Shown piece by piece: positions 50,401 to 60,300 of a DNA stretch of 64,000 nt. Within the stretch, counting starts at the first letter, position 1. Every line of letters starts with the position of its first letter. The notes beneath the pieces are model-generated. The model did no database searches, was not told where the DNA came from, and saw nothing but the letters and a program-made list of their open reading frames with translations. The DNA is taken from NCBI RefSeq assembly GCF_964204645.1, contig NC_134030.1, positions 8,244,278 to 8,308,277 of the forward strand. The letters are read 5' to 3'. A program made the translations under genes and the position numbers. The stretch comes from Tubulanus polymorphus. Lineage: Eukaryota; Nemertea; Palaeonemertea; Tubulaniformes; Tubulanidae.

Positions 50401-53400
50401 ACGACGAAGCCGTCGAACGGCACGGCTGCGAATGCCGAACGCAAGAGCACGTCGGAATCGGAAATCAGCTCGATGACCGCGCCGAAACCGATACAAAAAC
50501 AACCCGTATCGAACAAATCTTCCAACTCGAATACCGATATAGATGGCGCCGCCGACGACGATAATAGTAAATATGCGGATAATAACAATAAGTTCGTTAA
50601 CTCGAAAAAAGGTGGCGCCGACGATGTCGTCGACAATTGTACACCGAACGATATTCAAATCGAATCGATTCTAAATTGCGCGGATATCGTTAAGAAACAA
50701 ACGACTGTTTACTCGAACGGTGCCGTTACGCGGACAATAGTCGGCGCGACGACCGACGAGGACGATGTGTTCCCGTCCGTTCATCGGCGCCTCGGCTCCT
50801 CCTGCGGCGCCAAGCAGAACGTCGTCAACGCCGTCGATAACGAATCGACCGATATATTCCCAGACAATAGAGATGCGGTGATCGCTACGAGCGCGAGGAA
50901 AGCGGCGATCGTCGTTCCGCTCGCTAAACGCAAGGATAGCATGGTCGGCAAGGTATGTATAGGCCTATGAACGCTAGAGGTCTAATGTCTGGTTTTGAAG
51001 TGCGCGTTTCAGGTGAAGCAGGGGCGGATCTTGGAGAATTGGAAGGCCAGGTCCAGAAGAAAAGAAAAGGCACTTTTCGAATAATGCAGCTAAATCAGAG
51101 GCCTCAATTGGGGTTCCACATGGTTTCGCCCTTGGTTTTAGATATTTTTGAAGAAATACATGTGTACATCCAAAAAGTTGTCATTTCGGAGGGGATGAGT
51201 ACAAAATTAGCCCATTTTAGAAATCTCTGTCACGACGAAAAGGGCCACCTCACTGGGAAGGCAGGCGTCTGGACAGCTGAGACTACCCCACCCCCTAAAT
51301 CTGCCATGTGACGTCATGACATAGGAAGTCTGGATAGATAAACATTGGTACAATGGTGGTAAGTTTGTCCCTTGAAAACGTTATCGGTGCGGCTTGTACT
51401 ATAAAACTATCATTTCAATTTATAGAGGGTAGTTCAAAGTATGTGCGAGCAAGACAAGCTCATTTTGTTCCTCTAACCTAGGACCAGTCTTGATTTTCTG
51501 ATATATTAAGCGAAGCTTAATCTGTTCCATAAGTTTAAACAGGGATTTTCGATGATGATTTGATCAGTGTAACGTGTAGCTGGCATGATGTCAAATATTT
51601 ATGTAGAATTCAAAGAAAAAGATTGACGAATCTCATTTCCTGCGTAATGAGCCAATGAACAGTTTTTTCCCTATTCAGCGGGGTTTTTTTTTTTTTGTTC
51701 TTTAATCGAGATCGTCAATCTTTCTTCGAAAACTAACACTGCTTTACAAGCGTACCGACGAACGAGAAACCGATGAAGCGTGCCACTTAACATTCTTGAC
51801 GCGATTACGTTCGTTGCGAAAATAATTTCGTATTTTTGTCCCTTTTCAAATCGAGCTCCTATTGCGGGGTTGACACATCTCATCGGAATCTTTGCCTATC
51901 GCTTTAGATATTGGCTAAATTCACCCGGAAATAGTTATATCTTACTAAAATAGAATAGATTTTTTTCTAGATAGCACGGCCTTATATATAATTTGCTCGA
52001 GTTTATTCTTGGGAAGACGCAATTACGTCGTAAAAATTTGTTGAAATGAAAGAAACGTCTGTGAAATAATGACTTAGTGTATGGACTCTCCGTGCTTAGT
52101 GCAACAGCTTTTTCATGACATTTTACGGAACCTTTGAAGCTAGCTTTGATAAGCCTATTTGGTATACTACCACCACACCGGAAAACTTGTACGTCCTAAA
52201 TGTTGCGAAATGACCTCATACTACTGGACATTCATCGTTTCTTTTCTGTTTTTAGACTGATAGTAGTCCGGCAGTACATGTATGTATATATGTCTGTGAT
52301 CGGGGTTTAATCATTGTTGCGTTGTTTTGTTGATCGCGTATCTTTCTAATCGTTCATGAAATTACTATTTTGCCGCTTGAAATCAATGTCGAAAAAATGC
52401 TAATTGATTGTGCTTGTGTTATCGATTTGAACTATTCAATGATTATGATTTTGAGTTATATTATGATTATTGTAAATTATAAGCCAGTATACCCCTCGTA
52501 TATCCGATCAAGCATCATGATTTTTTGGTTTGGATTAATTGGGGTTTTATGTTGAAAAGCCCTACCTGCTGCGTCACCCCAGATGTAATGTAGATTTTCG
52601 ATCCATTTTTTTTTCTTATCCATTCATTCGAATCAACGTCAAATTTGAACGGATTGCGTTATTTTGTCGTCGTGATGTAATGAGGCTCGTATCTCGGTCT
52701 ATTAACGTCGTCTCGTGGGCGAGTGATTTATATTCTATCGGGAGCTATAATGATGGTGCAATGGTCTCACGCGCAATACGTTATTCAACACACGTTCGCC
52801 AGTAACCTGTCGTCTTATCTATCCTAAAATTCATCTCACCTTTCCAAAACAAATATCCAAGGGCGGATCTACGATTCTTTGATGGCATGGGCCTAAAAAT
52901 TGGATCGTTCGCTTAATTTGAAAAGGGTAGATTTGGCTGTTTGAGGGTTGCAAGTTCGAAAATTGGAATGGGCTTTGGTGGCAGCAGAATTTAGCACAAA
53001 AAGGGGCTTTTCTGGCCTTCACCACGACCCATATGGAATCATTTTTGTCCTTTGAAGAATTTCTTTGCAAATACAGTTTCCAGACTTTTTAGAGGGGACA
53101 TTCAAGGTTTGACTATTTCTGTTGTAGGGGTGAATGTAACCATGATCAAACTGGCCATGACCTGTGTGAATCACTCACTTTTACTAAAATCCTTTCAAAA
53201 TGATACTGTCGCAAGTGAGGTGAATCGCAACCAGAACCATTAGCATTCACGCACAATAATTTGAGCCATGCTAGAATTTTGCATGGGTGTGTGTGGTGTG
53301 TGGCTAAATAGACCGACTTTGCACCAGTGTGAATGGTTTGGCCCAAAATTTGGTCTGTGTCAAAGTCGCTTATGCGATCGCGTTTATTGATTTAGGCGAA

Positions 53401-56400
53401 GGTTATGTCATAGAAGTCGTAGACAGAAAGAACTCTGAATTCTGAATCAATTTTTCAAGCGCAAACAGATACAGGGTCTGGCTCCCTCTTCAGAAACATT
53501 TTCAAGGACACTTCATTCCTAGTAGGTCTCATGAACAACCCCCTGGATACAGAAATATGAGAATCCGTCAGTCCGCCCATATCTAAATGCACGAACCTCT
53601 GTTTAATGGACATTCGAGTTTGTGTCGCCTGTGCATGAGTGTTAATCATATCGCACTCATCACACATGAGAGTGAATTCTCATCATCAGCGGACACAGAA
53701 CGGCATCGTAAAAACCGAATGATTGTAGATTGTACTATCAAATTATCGATGCTAGTTTTATGTAGCTAATAGTAATGTCTATGTGGACAAAAATGTGCAA
53801 TTCATTCAATGGTCTTCAGAATAAGCTAATACATCTATTCATTAACTTGAAATTGAAATTCGCCCTATTCAATAGCGCAAAGTAAAAACATCAGCCCCTC
53901 CTTTTGGACTTCAGTGATGATGTTGACCTTCTATTCTATTAATGGCCTTGACATTTAGTTACAGACGAGGCTGAAAAGATGTAACGCGGCGAGTACCGTA
54001 GCGGTACTGTAATGAATAATATTGAAATGAAAGTTGTTTGAAAAAGTTCCTTTTGAAGTGATATCTCAAATCTGTATCGATGTTCATGGACCTAATAGCG
54101 ATGTCGTGTTTCCGATGAATGTCGGCAAATTTCTACACGAATTACCACTTCCCGTCGAAATCCTTCAGATCTCTTGGGCGGTATCAAAAGCAATTGTCTG
54201 CGCGAAATAATCTCTAACAGTCGGGTGGGTGTGTCGCGAGCGAGATCTCATTCCTGGGCTGGGTTTCATATATGTGGACGCAAAATAATCCCTGGGAACA
54301 TTTTGAAATTCGTCAGTTATAACCATGGTTTCTCATTGTTACTATGGTGGTTGTCACCCAGATTGAGGTTTTACCCCTAGGAATAATTTTGATACTCAGT
54401 CTATGAATGTATAAGATACCCGGGCTATTTATGCCACAATCAATTACCACTGGTAGTTGTTTTGCATTACTATTTCGACAACCATAACATCAACCATACT
54501 ATCGTGATATGATTTTCCAATTGATATCCCTCATGCGTCCAGATGCTGCAATATTTGATACAAAGCCCCATCGATTGCCTTCATGTTTATTGTGCAAATT
54601 CTGTTAACAAATCACCGAAGTAATTGATATCTTGTCTATTGATTGGTGTTGATATGTCATAGATGTCCTGTACGTATGTGTGTTGTTTTACACCAGGTTG
54701 ATTTTCCAAGTAGTCCGATGCTTGATTCTGATATTCAATTGGTATTTATCGTTTCCCGTATCTAACCATTTGAAAGCAGTTATTTTGACAGGGTGGCCAC
54801 TGACCTGGAAAACCTGGAGAACTCGGGGAATCGGAAAAATCTAGAAACAAATCCAGGAATTGGCAAATTTTAACCAAAAAATTGGAAATTTGGATAATAA
54901 TATTGACCACAACTGTCTTTCTTTATCAGTACCTGGTTCAATAAAAAGATTAGTGTATTGTAGCATTTTAAACCTAGAAATTTCTCTGATGCACTCAGGG
55001 AATTTTGTATAAAACACATGGGAAAATCAGGGAAAACTCCGGGGATGTGTAAATGTGCAGAAAGTGGCCACCCTGTTTGATTTATTCATATCCAAATAAG
55101 GCCTATTTGCTGTCTACTTCAAGACTGGTTATTTCCCCCCTGGGGTAAAAGCCATTCATGGCTGAAGTCATATGGGCTAAAAGATTCCTTCTCATTTTGC
55201 TATGTGCCTGAGCGAGGGAGGGAAGAGGGAGGGATGAGGGCGAATGTTTTTGTCAGCTGTTGTAGTGAAATAATACAATACAATCGTATGTATATATGTG
55301 CGTCTGTTGATCTGTATATAATGTTAATATGTCTGGAAAATGAAATCAATGTCTGTCAAGTATCAGCTGCATCCGTCTGATATGTGCTACTAGTGCGCAC
55401 TATCACTGACAGATGGCAGCAGCTTCCATTAATCGAGTGTACTCTCGAGTTTGAATATCTCGATATTCTGTTTTTTGTAGGATGGCCATTATTTCATCGC
55501 GTTAACGAATAAACAAAGAGAGTTAATTACTGCCAGGTCTGACAAGGTCGAAGCATATTTACAATCGGACAATATCAATGAAGAAGGTAAGTTTCGTTAG
55601 GCTTATATCCAATGTAGAGAAATTCCCACTTCCAAATTTGGCATTGATGAAATTTATGATGTTTAAGAAAACATATTCGTTATATACCGGGGTCCAGTTC
55701 CACAGTTCTGAGTTCAGATTTGACAACCTGGAAAACTGTAAAGGGAATTCGTATGATGTTATCGACAGTGTGTTTCAACTAGTTCTTGCCGTTTTTTGTA
55801 GCATCTGGTAAAATCCGGGCAGCCATCGGTAAAGCGCATTTGCTCATGTCGCAGAAGTTCAAACAATTCCTCGGTTTATGCGACGACAATCTAGTAAGTG
55901 TTTCGAAATGTGATCGATATACGCAAGTTTTACCCGAAATTTCCGCTGATAGAAATTTTGTATTTGAGCTAATTTCTGGTTTCCTGCTAACAGGAACCTT
56001 AGTGATTTGTATATGTACATCTTCTTGAGAAATTTGCATCAATTGCTCCATTACTTAATTAGTCATTACTCTCTTGTGGTATCAGGCCTCAAAATAACTA
56101 CACTGTTTCTTTTTTAGCATCCGAAAGAAGATGGACCGACGACTACAATCCAGGATTTGGCCGGATTTTGGGACTTGGTTTTGATTCAAATCGACGACGT
56201 TGAGAGCAATTTCGACGAAATTGAAGAAATGAAAAAAGTCGGATGGAATGAAGTCGACGAAACGCAGGTTAGTTAAAGATGCAGGCCTAATTTGGCTCGG
56301 GCCCGATCTGTGCTAATTTGGCCAAAGCCAAATCTCAGTGTAAGGGCAACTGGTTTGATCTCATGCTGGTGAATCTTTGAATCTTTTTCACCTTCGATAC

Positions 56401-57359
56401 ATGACCTCCTCAGGGCCAAAACGTTTTTTTTCTCAAGTTGTCGAGATTCAGGTAGAAAAACTAAAATAATCTCTGACCGTTTTTTTAGTTCAAGAAACGA
56501 ACGTCCAGTTGTTCGAGTCAGAAGTCAGTTAATGGCACCGAAACACCTGAACCAAAAAGTAAGTACCGGGTATTCATCTATTGCGTCATGACTAGTTGCT
56601 TGAGAGGACATCAGGTGGCTTAGCTCAATCAGTTTTGTTATTGCATACCTGATTTATGTCTTAATAGGACCAGCATATATGGACAGTTGAACTAAAACAT
56701 TGATATTTAATCCATTTTACACTGCATGGAAGGATTACCAATTTTCCTTTAAGTGGAGTTGTCTCAAAGAATAGAGGCACCATTTTCACGAGTAAATCAA
56801 TTTTAACAATGCCTACAAACTGAAGTGTTTTTCAAATCATCTAAATTATGATATGTAGGCAAGGAAACATAGAAAACATATTGCTACATATTTAGATTAT
56901 AAAGTCACTTTTCTCTATTCTACCCCATTCAAAGAGACTTTGGTGACCCTTTAATGCAGTGTAAAATGGATTAAAAATCAATGTTTTTGATCAACTGCCC
57001 ATCTATGCTGGTCCTATCAAGACCTATATCGGCTATGAACTACACAGACTGACTGGGCTCGGACACCTGATGTCCTCTCAAGCCAAGTTGATATAGACAG
57101 TAGTAACGAAATGAATAAAGCAGCCACTGAATATGAAATTGAATTATTTGTTGCAGCGCCGACGCGAACGCGAATGCCAAAACGACAAATGAAGCCGAAA
57201 ACGCCGGCGGAGAAAGCGCGAGAAGAGACGGCTCGTAAGACACGCGAGGAGGCGCGGCGTCGATTGATGCAGGCGAAACGAGAAGCGCGTAAACGTCTGC
57301 TCAGCGGCGAACACGGCGATAAAGAAGTCGAAATATTTGTCCCCGAGACGACGTCTTAA
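29422..57359 (+). CDS. DLGAP: DLGAP (SAPAP/GKAP) postsynaptic scaffold protein
   Basis: Disks-large-associated protein, the adaptor linking PSD-95-type MAGUKs to Shank at synapses. Long form exons: 29446-31459, 50294-50952, 55481-55586, 55802-55893, 56118-56267, 56489-56558, 57157-57359. Phases agree, giving 1097 aa. The C-terminal GKAP domain (892-1007 and on) is diagnostic: DGHYFIALTNKQRE, GKIRAAIGKAHLLMSQKF, QFLGLCDDN, QDLAGFWDLVLIQIDDVES, then EEARRRLMQAKREARKRLL and EVEIFVPE. The N-terminal two thirds are Ser/Asn-rich and disordered, with a short coiled coil at about 173-200. Three further candidate first exons (34021, 41665, 46084) all end in phase 1 and could replace the long exon. The usual C-terminal QTRL PDZ ligand is absent. 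Exon 1 may have an upstream coding exon, as the frame is open back to the acceptor at 29421. Confidence 0.93.
29446..31459 (+). CDS. DLGAP: DLGAP long first coding exon
   Basis: 671 codons, donor ATGATGG|GTAAGT, phase 1. Disordered, with runs of Ser and Asn. Notable parts are a helix-forming segment (MTERLHALNKKTQEIVKDRK), a basic patch SNFIRKMSPHLRRKGGK (about 440-456), and a Gln run. The GC-rich, arginine-codon CGN bias differs sharply from the AT-rich introns. It starts after acceptor CTTTCCAG at 29420-29421. ATG is the first Met, but eight upstream codons are also open. Confidence 0.9.
31524..31660. repeat. TTAAGAC/GGTCTTA palindromic MITE
   Basis: GGGCCAGTTGCATAGCC at the left and a GACTGTGCAACCAACCTC-like inverted end. 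The middle has CTTAGACTTAAGACTAG and AGATCAGTCTTAA. Confidence 0.6.
32885..33025. repeat. Dispersed repeat, inverted match to 5930-6095
   Basis: AGGGTCCCTTCAACTCCC, AAAGGTGCTTGAAACTCC and CTCAAATT-like blocks in reverse order to those in the SLC6 intron. Confidence 0.5.
34021..34132 (+). CDS. DLGAP: DLGAP candidate alternative first exon (Cys-rich)
   Basis: 37 codons plus one base from MSSIKCYMQGC to a donor AAAG|GTATGG, phase 1, so it can splice to 50294 and yield a 463-aa short form. Seven cysteines in 37 residues (CYMQGC, TCC, RYCC) suggest a palmitoylated membrane anchor, but this is inference. The frame stays open for about 40 codons upstream without a Met, so it could also be an internal exon. 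Confidence 0.4.
34354..34810 (+). repeat. ~178-bp tandem repeat, 2.5 copies
   Basis: Copy 1 starts at 34354 (GCGTCATTGGTTTATGTCT), copy 2 at 34532 (GTGTCATTGGTTTATGTCT), and a partial third at about 34727. Shared blocks are ACTGACGCTTAATT, ACTATGTCCAA, TTGACCTGAAGACGAC, CATTTGAT and TTTCGACCTGA. It lies just after the Cys-rich candidate exon. Confidence 0.75.
34835..35049. repeat. 215-bp near-perfect foldback
   Basis: The arm GAGTCCCACAATCACAAG at 34835 is matched by CTTGTGATTGTGGGACTC ending at 35049. About 85 bp per arm pair with a few mismatches around a short AGAGAATGAATG loop. Could be a MITE or a source of long hairpin RNA. No open frame. Confidence 0.9.
35674..35800. repeat. TTAAGAC/GGTCTTA palindromic MITE
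   Basis: GAGCCCAGTTCCATAACGAC at the left; GGTCTTAAGTTGTTAGCC and TCAGACTGGTCTTAGG follow. A second partial copy may run to 35860. Confidence 0.5.
36468..36735. repeat. Dispersed ~270-bp repeat (inverted copy of 18662-18935)
   Basis: CAAGGCCTTGAGCAACG, AAATCATTGTCATTG, CTTGAATGGCATCAG and GCGTTAAGCATGAC are reverse complements of blocks at 18662-18935. Confidence 0.65.
38240..38385. repeat. CAAATTTGG-family repeat
   Basis: Aligned with 10014-10172: ACTAAACAATGCTTAATCAA, AAGTGGGTCGTTTCCGG and GTGTGAACAGTTGTTCCGGG. Confidence 0.55.
38931..39210. mobile_element. piggyBac-like MITE, 280 bp with TTAA target site
   Basis: TTAACCCTTTCAGTG at 38931-38945 and its exact inverse CACTGAAAGGGTTAA at 39196-39210. 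TTAA at each edge with CCC..GGG termini is the hallmark of piggyBac insertions. The interior has no transposase frame, so it is non-autonomous. Internal CACTATAGTGC and GCGGTGTAC motifs form subterminal repeats. Confidence 0.8.
41665..41884 (+). CDS. DLGAP: DLGAP candidate alternative first exon (MFHTSGKF)
   Basis: 73 codons plus one base, A at -3 of the ATG, donor AGAG|GTGAAG, phase 1. The sequence MFHTSGKFSPLNPRNYW is followed by an Arg-rich stretch. GC content and CGN use rise to the level of the long DLGAP exon. Joined to 50294 it gives 499 aa. Confidence 0.5.
42563..42670. repeat. TTAAGAC/GGTCTTA palindromic MITE
   Basis: ACTGGGCCACATTTAAAACC at the left, CTAAGACCAGTCTTAAGATT in the middle, GACTATGAAACCAGCCCG at the right. 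Confidence 0.6.
42672..42692. repeat. (ATC)n microsatellite
   Basis: Short run of ATC/TCA triplets adjoining the MITE end. Confidence 0.85.
46084..46207 (+). CDS. DLGAP: DLGAP candidate alternative first exon (MNDDKGCWEF)
   Basis: 41 codons plus one base, A at -3, strong donor GAGA|GTAAGT, phase 1. MNDDKGCWEFIWGKFFKKN is followed by a strongly basic tail (SKTKSSRQRRKSKQ), an amphipathic aromatic/basic N-terminus. Joined to 50294 it gives 467 aa. Confidence 0.5.
47161..47210. repeat. 25-bp perfect tandem duplication
   Basis: The unit beginning GACATTTCCATCGGTC occurs twice head to tail (47161-47185 and 47186-47210). Confidence 0.95.
49215..49390. repeat. 88-bp tandem duplication, two diverged copies
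   Basis: Both copies start CTTGGTAGCCATTTTGAAA and contain TCAATTTCTTCGACATTT. Period 88 bp. Confidence 0.85.
50294..50952 (+). CDS. DLGAP: DLGAP common exon 2
   Basis: 219 codons plus two bases (GT) that complete a Gly or Ser codon from any phase-1 first exon. Disordered, Ser/Asn/Asp-rich; contains SISKRSLLSQDNLTYGS and IVKKQTTVYSNGAVTR. Acceptor TTTTGTAG, donor AAG|GTATGT, phase 0. Confidence 0.9.
50953..55480. other. DLGAP: DLGAP intron between common exon 2 and the GKAP exons
   Basis: 4.5 kb. A 118-codon frame at 50955-51311 overlaps the donor and looks intronic. A CAAATTTGG-family fragment is at 53243-53360. I see no exon. Confidence 0.6.
55481..55586 (+). CDS. DLGAP: DLGAP exon 3, start of the GKAP domain
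   Basis: Residues 892-926: DGHYFIALTNKQRELITARS then KVEAYLQSDNINEE, matching DGHWFLKLLQAERDRM-type starts in vertebrate DLGAPs. Phase 0 in, phase 1 out. Confidence 0.93.
55802..55893 (+). CDS. DLGAP: DLGAP exon 4, GKAP domain
   Basis: Residues 927-957, ASGKIRAAIGKAHLLMSQKF and KQFLGLCDDNL, the most conserved GKAP helix. Acceptor TTTTGTAG, donor CTA|GTAAGT. Confidence 0.93.
56118..56267 (+). CDS. DLGAP: DLGAP exon 5, GKAP domain
   Basis: Residues 958-1007, exactly 50 codons, with TTTIQDLAGFWDLVLIQI and FDEIEEMKKVGWNEVDETQ, matching vertebrate QDLAGFWDMLQLSIE. Confidence 0.93.
56489..56558 (+). CDS. DLGAP: DLGAP exon 6, linker
   Basis: Residues 1008-1030, FKKRTSSCSSQKSVNGTETP; replaces the proline-rich PPPVPKKP linker of vertebrate forms. 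Phase 0 in, phase 1 out (AAAA|GTAAGT). Confidence 0.85.
56598..57083. repeat. 486-bp foldback element in DLGAP intron 6
   Basis: GCTTGAGAGGACATCAGGTG at 56598 is mirrored by CACCTGATGTCCTCTCAAGC ending at 57083. Inner blocks TAGGACCAGCATA, AACATTGATATTTAATCC and TTTTACACTGCAT also match in inverse. Arms are about 165 bp. It lies about 40 bp downstream of exon 6 and 70 bp upstream of the last exon. Confidence 0.9.
57157..57359 (+). CDS. DLGAP: DLGAP last coding exon
   Basis: Residues 1031-1097 and TAA. Basic helix AREETARKTREEARRRLMQA then KREARKRLLSGEHGDKEVEI and FVPETTS-stop. The EARRRLMxAKR and EIxxPE blocks are family hallmarks; the class I PDZ ligand expected after PE is missing. Confidence 0.93.
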
Positions 57360-60300
57360 ACGATCCGTGCGATCGATCGAACGAACGGTTTCTAGAAAAT
57401 GATCGGTTTTTCAGGCGAAGAAATGACGTATGATCGTATATTGGAACCGATCAGCGCATCGGGCAAAGAGTTCTACTTAATGGAGAATTATTTTGTAGGG
57501 ATTTTTTAAGACGATTGAGTCTGTCCTCGTCGCGGACTGGAGACGCGTAAGAATTGAAAACACGCGGGTGCCCCGGTTTGTTTAGACTGCGAGTGCAAAG
57601 AATTATTTTCTCATGATCTTAATCGATGGATGCTATTGAAGTATTATATGAAAAAATAACTTTGTTTTTATTTATTGAGATCGGACGCGATTGGTCGAAG
57701 ATATTTTCTATCATCGTTCATTTTATCATCATCGGTATCATCTTCATCATCAGTAACTGATTGTACAGACGTATAAAATGCTGTTGTCAGGAATTTGTGC
57801 AATTGGTCAATTCATCCGCGTATTGTATCGTGAAATTATTTGGCGAGTCTAAACGGGCGCATGAACGCGTTACCCTGACCTTACCTGTGATTGAATTGTG
57901 GAATATTTACTTATACTTTCGCTTAAAGTGAAACTAGGCATCTGAGAGAAATTGGCGATTAACGTCAATAGGTCGAACCCTGAACGCTGGTAATTAGCAA
58001 TCTAGAGAGTTCGTGATCATTGGAGTTGAGGATAAGTTTTAAAAGCGTCGTTGACTCGACGTGTGATGGTTTGTCGTCGGTCTCGTTGTTTGTAGAAATG
58101 TAAAAGCTAAATGAAATGTAATTGATTATTACTGATTATATTATTACGAAATACTACGTGTATAAAGTATTTATGAATAGTGTTTATATAGAAATGTTCA
58201 TCGTAGAATGAATGAATGTATCGATTGATTGTTTTGTGTTGTTTGAAGATGATAAGCGATTTTACTGTAGGGGCTCCGCGTTCAAGTCAGGATTTAATCA
58301 ACTAGGATAACTGGTGTTTACGGAAATGTTTTTCTGACCCCATGCGGTGTTATATGTTGAATTAAATTGGATATACCATTCGATGCAGATGTTATTCGAG
58401 TCCGACAAATTTCCACTTTCCCACTTTGCAACCAGAATGGAGGGAGTACCTTACTGTATTTAGCTAACTTAAGAAAATGGTGTAAGACCAACTTAGTTCT
58501 GTAGTCGATCTAACAATTTAAGACCATTCCTTAAATTTAAGACCACTTTGGGACTTAAGTCTTGACTATGGAACTGGTCCCCTGTTCATTATCATTTGTG
58601 AAACTGATCTATTAAGAATTCAGTTCTCATTCGTCAACTATGAATTCACAGTTACTTTCCGTGAAATTTTCGTTATTCTTGATTTAAACTTTAACGACGT
58701 CATCAGGGTTTGGATGCCCGATCGATCGAAGCTTTAGTGTAGACACTGCTTTAGGTTGCGGCGGAAATTCATTAATTTTGGTTGCAGTTATTCATCGATG
58801 ATAGTTGCTCGGGATGTTCAGTCGCGTCGGGTCAACCACTCGAATCGTCCTCGATCAAATCGCATTGGATGTGGTGCTGTGATGAAAGCGATAATCTCGA
58901 TATAGAGAGCGGCTTATATGCAACTGTCGCTTCAAACCGCCAATTCTGAATTATTTTATATATGGCAAATGCATTTCTTATTTCTGATTGTATAAATTTT
59001 TTATGTATATATTTGCAAGTTATGGTTATAAACAGTCCACACGTAGAAATTGGACGCGAATTTGAGTACATGTATTGAATTTGGAGATTCTTGTCGCGCA
59101 AATCAGATCTGTAGCCTTGAAAGACCCCTCAAATATTCACCGTTAACCTGTCTGGTTTAGTTTCGCGATCTCATCGGTATCTTAAGCCTATTCGATTATA
59201 AAAAGGCAATGATTAGGTCCCTAAATAAGTTTTTGCGTGATTTCTGATTACTTGTGATGTCTGGCATTTGTTGTCCATTTTCAATTGCTGAAAATTCCTG
59301 TCTAGAGGTTCTGAACGCGGGTGATATATGGACAATCAAATCATGGACTCTAAAACTATTGGAGTCCTTGGTAAAATTGATTGTCCGAAGGCGTAGTTCC
59401 TGACTGCAAAATGGTAGAAGTACAAATATAAAGGAATCAGTTCTAAGCATCATTCCTGGTATTGATAGCGTTTCGAATTGCAATTTGTAATGGTTTTTTG
59501 GTATGGACCAACAGGATTTTTAACCGCAGTTTTTACGGTGGCCATGTCTGGTATTTCTACTCGATGAAATAAATATGTATATCGATTAATATATTTGTAT
59601 ACTGTACTGATTGTAAATAGATAATATGTACACGTGTAGTTTGTAAGTATAGTTACTACCGTACGAAAAAATGATTAAATTATGTATTAAGGATAGTTCA
59701 TAACATTTTATGAAAGGGGAAAAAATCAACTCGTACGAGGAGTGAGATTTGAATTTTTTCGAATGGTCATCGGATTTGATGTGACAACCTCGTGTTTTGT
59801 AATTCTGCCAGTTCGAACAGAAAAATGCGGGAAGACCGTGCATTTTCTGCTATATCGGAGTAGTGTCTGTACTAGTGTCGTTTCTATACGGTAAAGAATT
59901 GTACATATATAGACAATTCGTGTGTATTTTTCCTCACTTCCCAGGGTGTGCTTTCTACACGCATTGAATTTATACTTCACCTCGCGTTCTGCCACTACTG
60001 GACCATGGGTGTCACACAAGGGTGTCCGATGTCCCCCCATTTTAAATCCAAGTTCTACTTTTTTTTTGTTTAAGTTCCAAATTTTATTTCATCACATTCC
60101 GGATATTTCATGAATGTTTTGCCTTTTATGGTTCCAGTAAATGCCCCTCTCAAGGTTCGAAATTCGAAAATTAAGACTATTTTAGGACATAAAAACAATT
60201 TCAAGGATTCAGAAACGCTTGTTTGCCTTCGGCGTTCGGCGAATAGCTCCGCTCGTGTTCTGAGCCTCCTTAAGAAAATCTTAGCGACACTCCTGCGGAA

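Noticed and set aside
50955-51311. 118-codon frame after DLGAP common exon 2
   Set aside because: Runs through the GTATGT donor into the intron; the following GKAP exon joins in phase only if this is spliced out.
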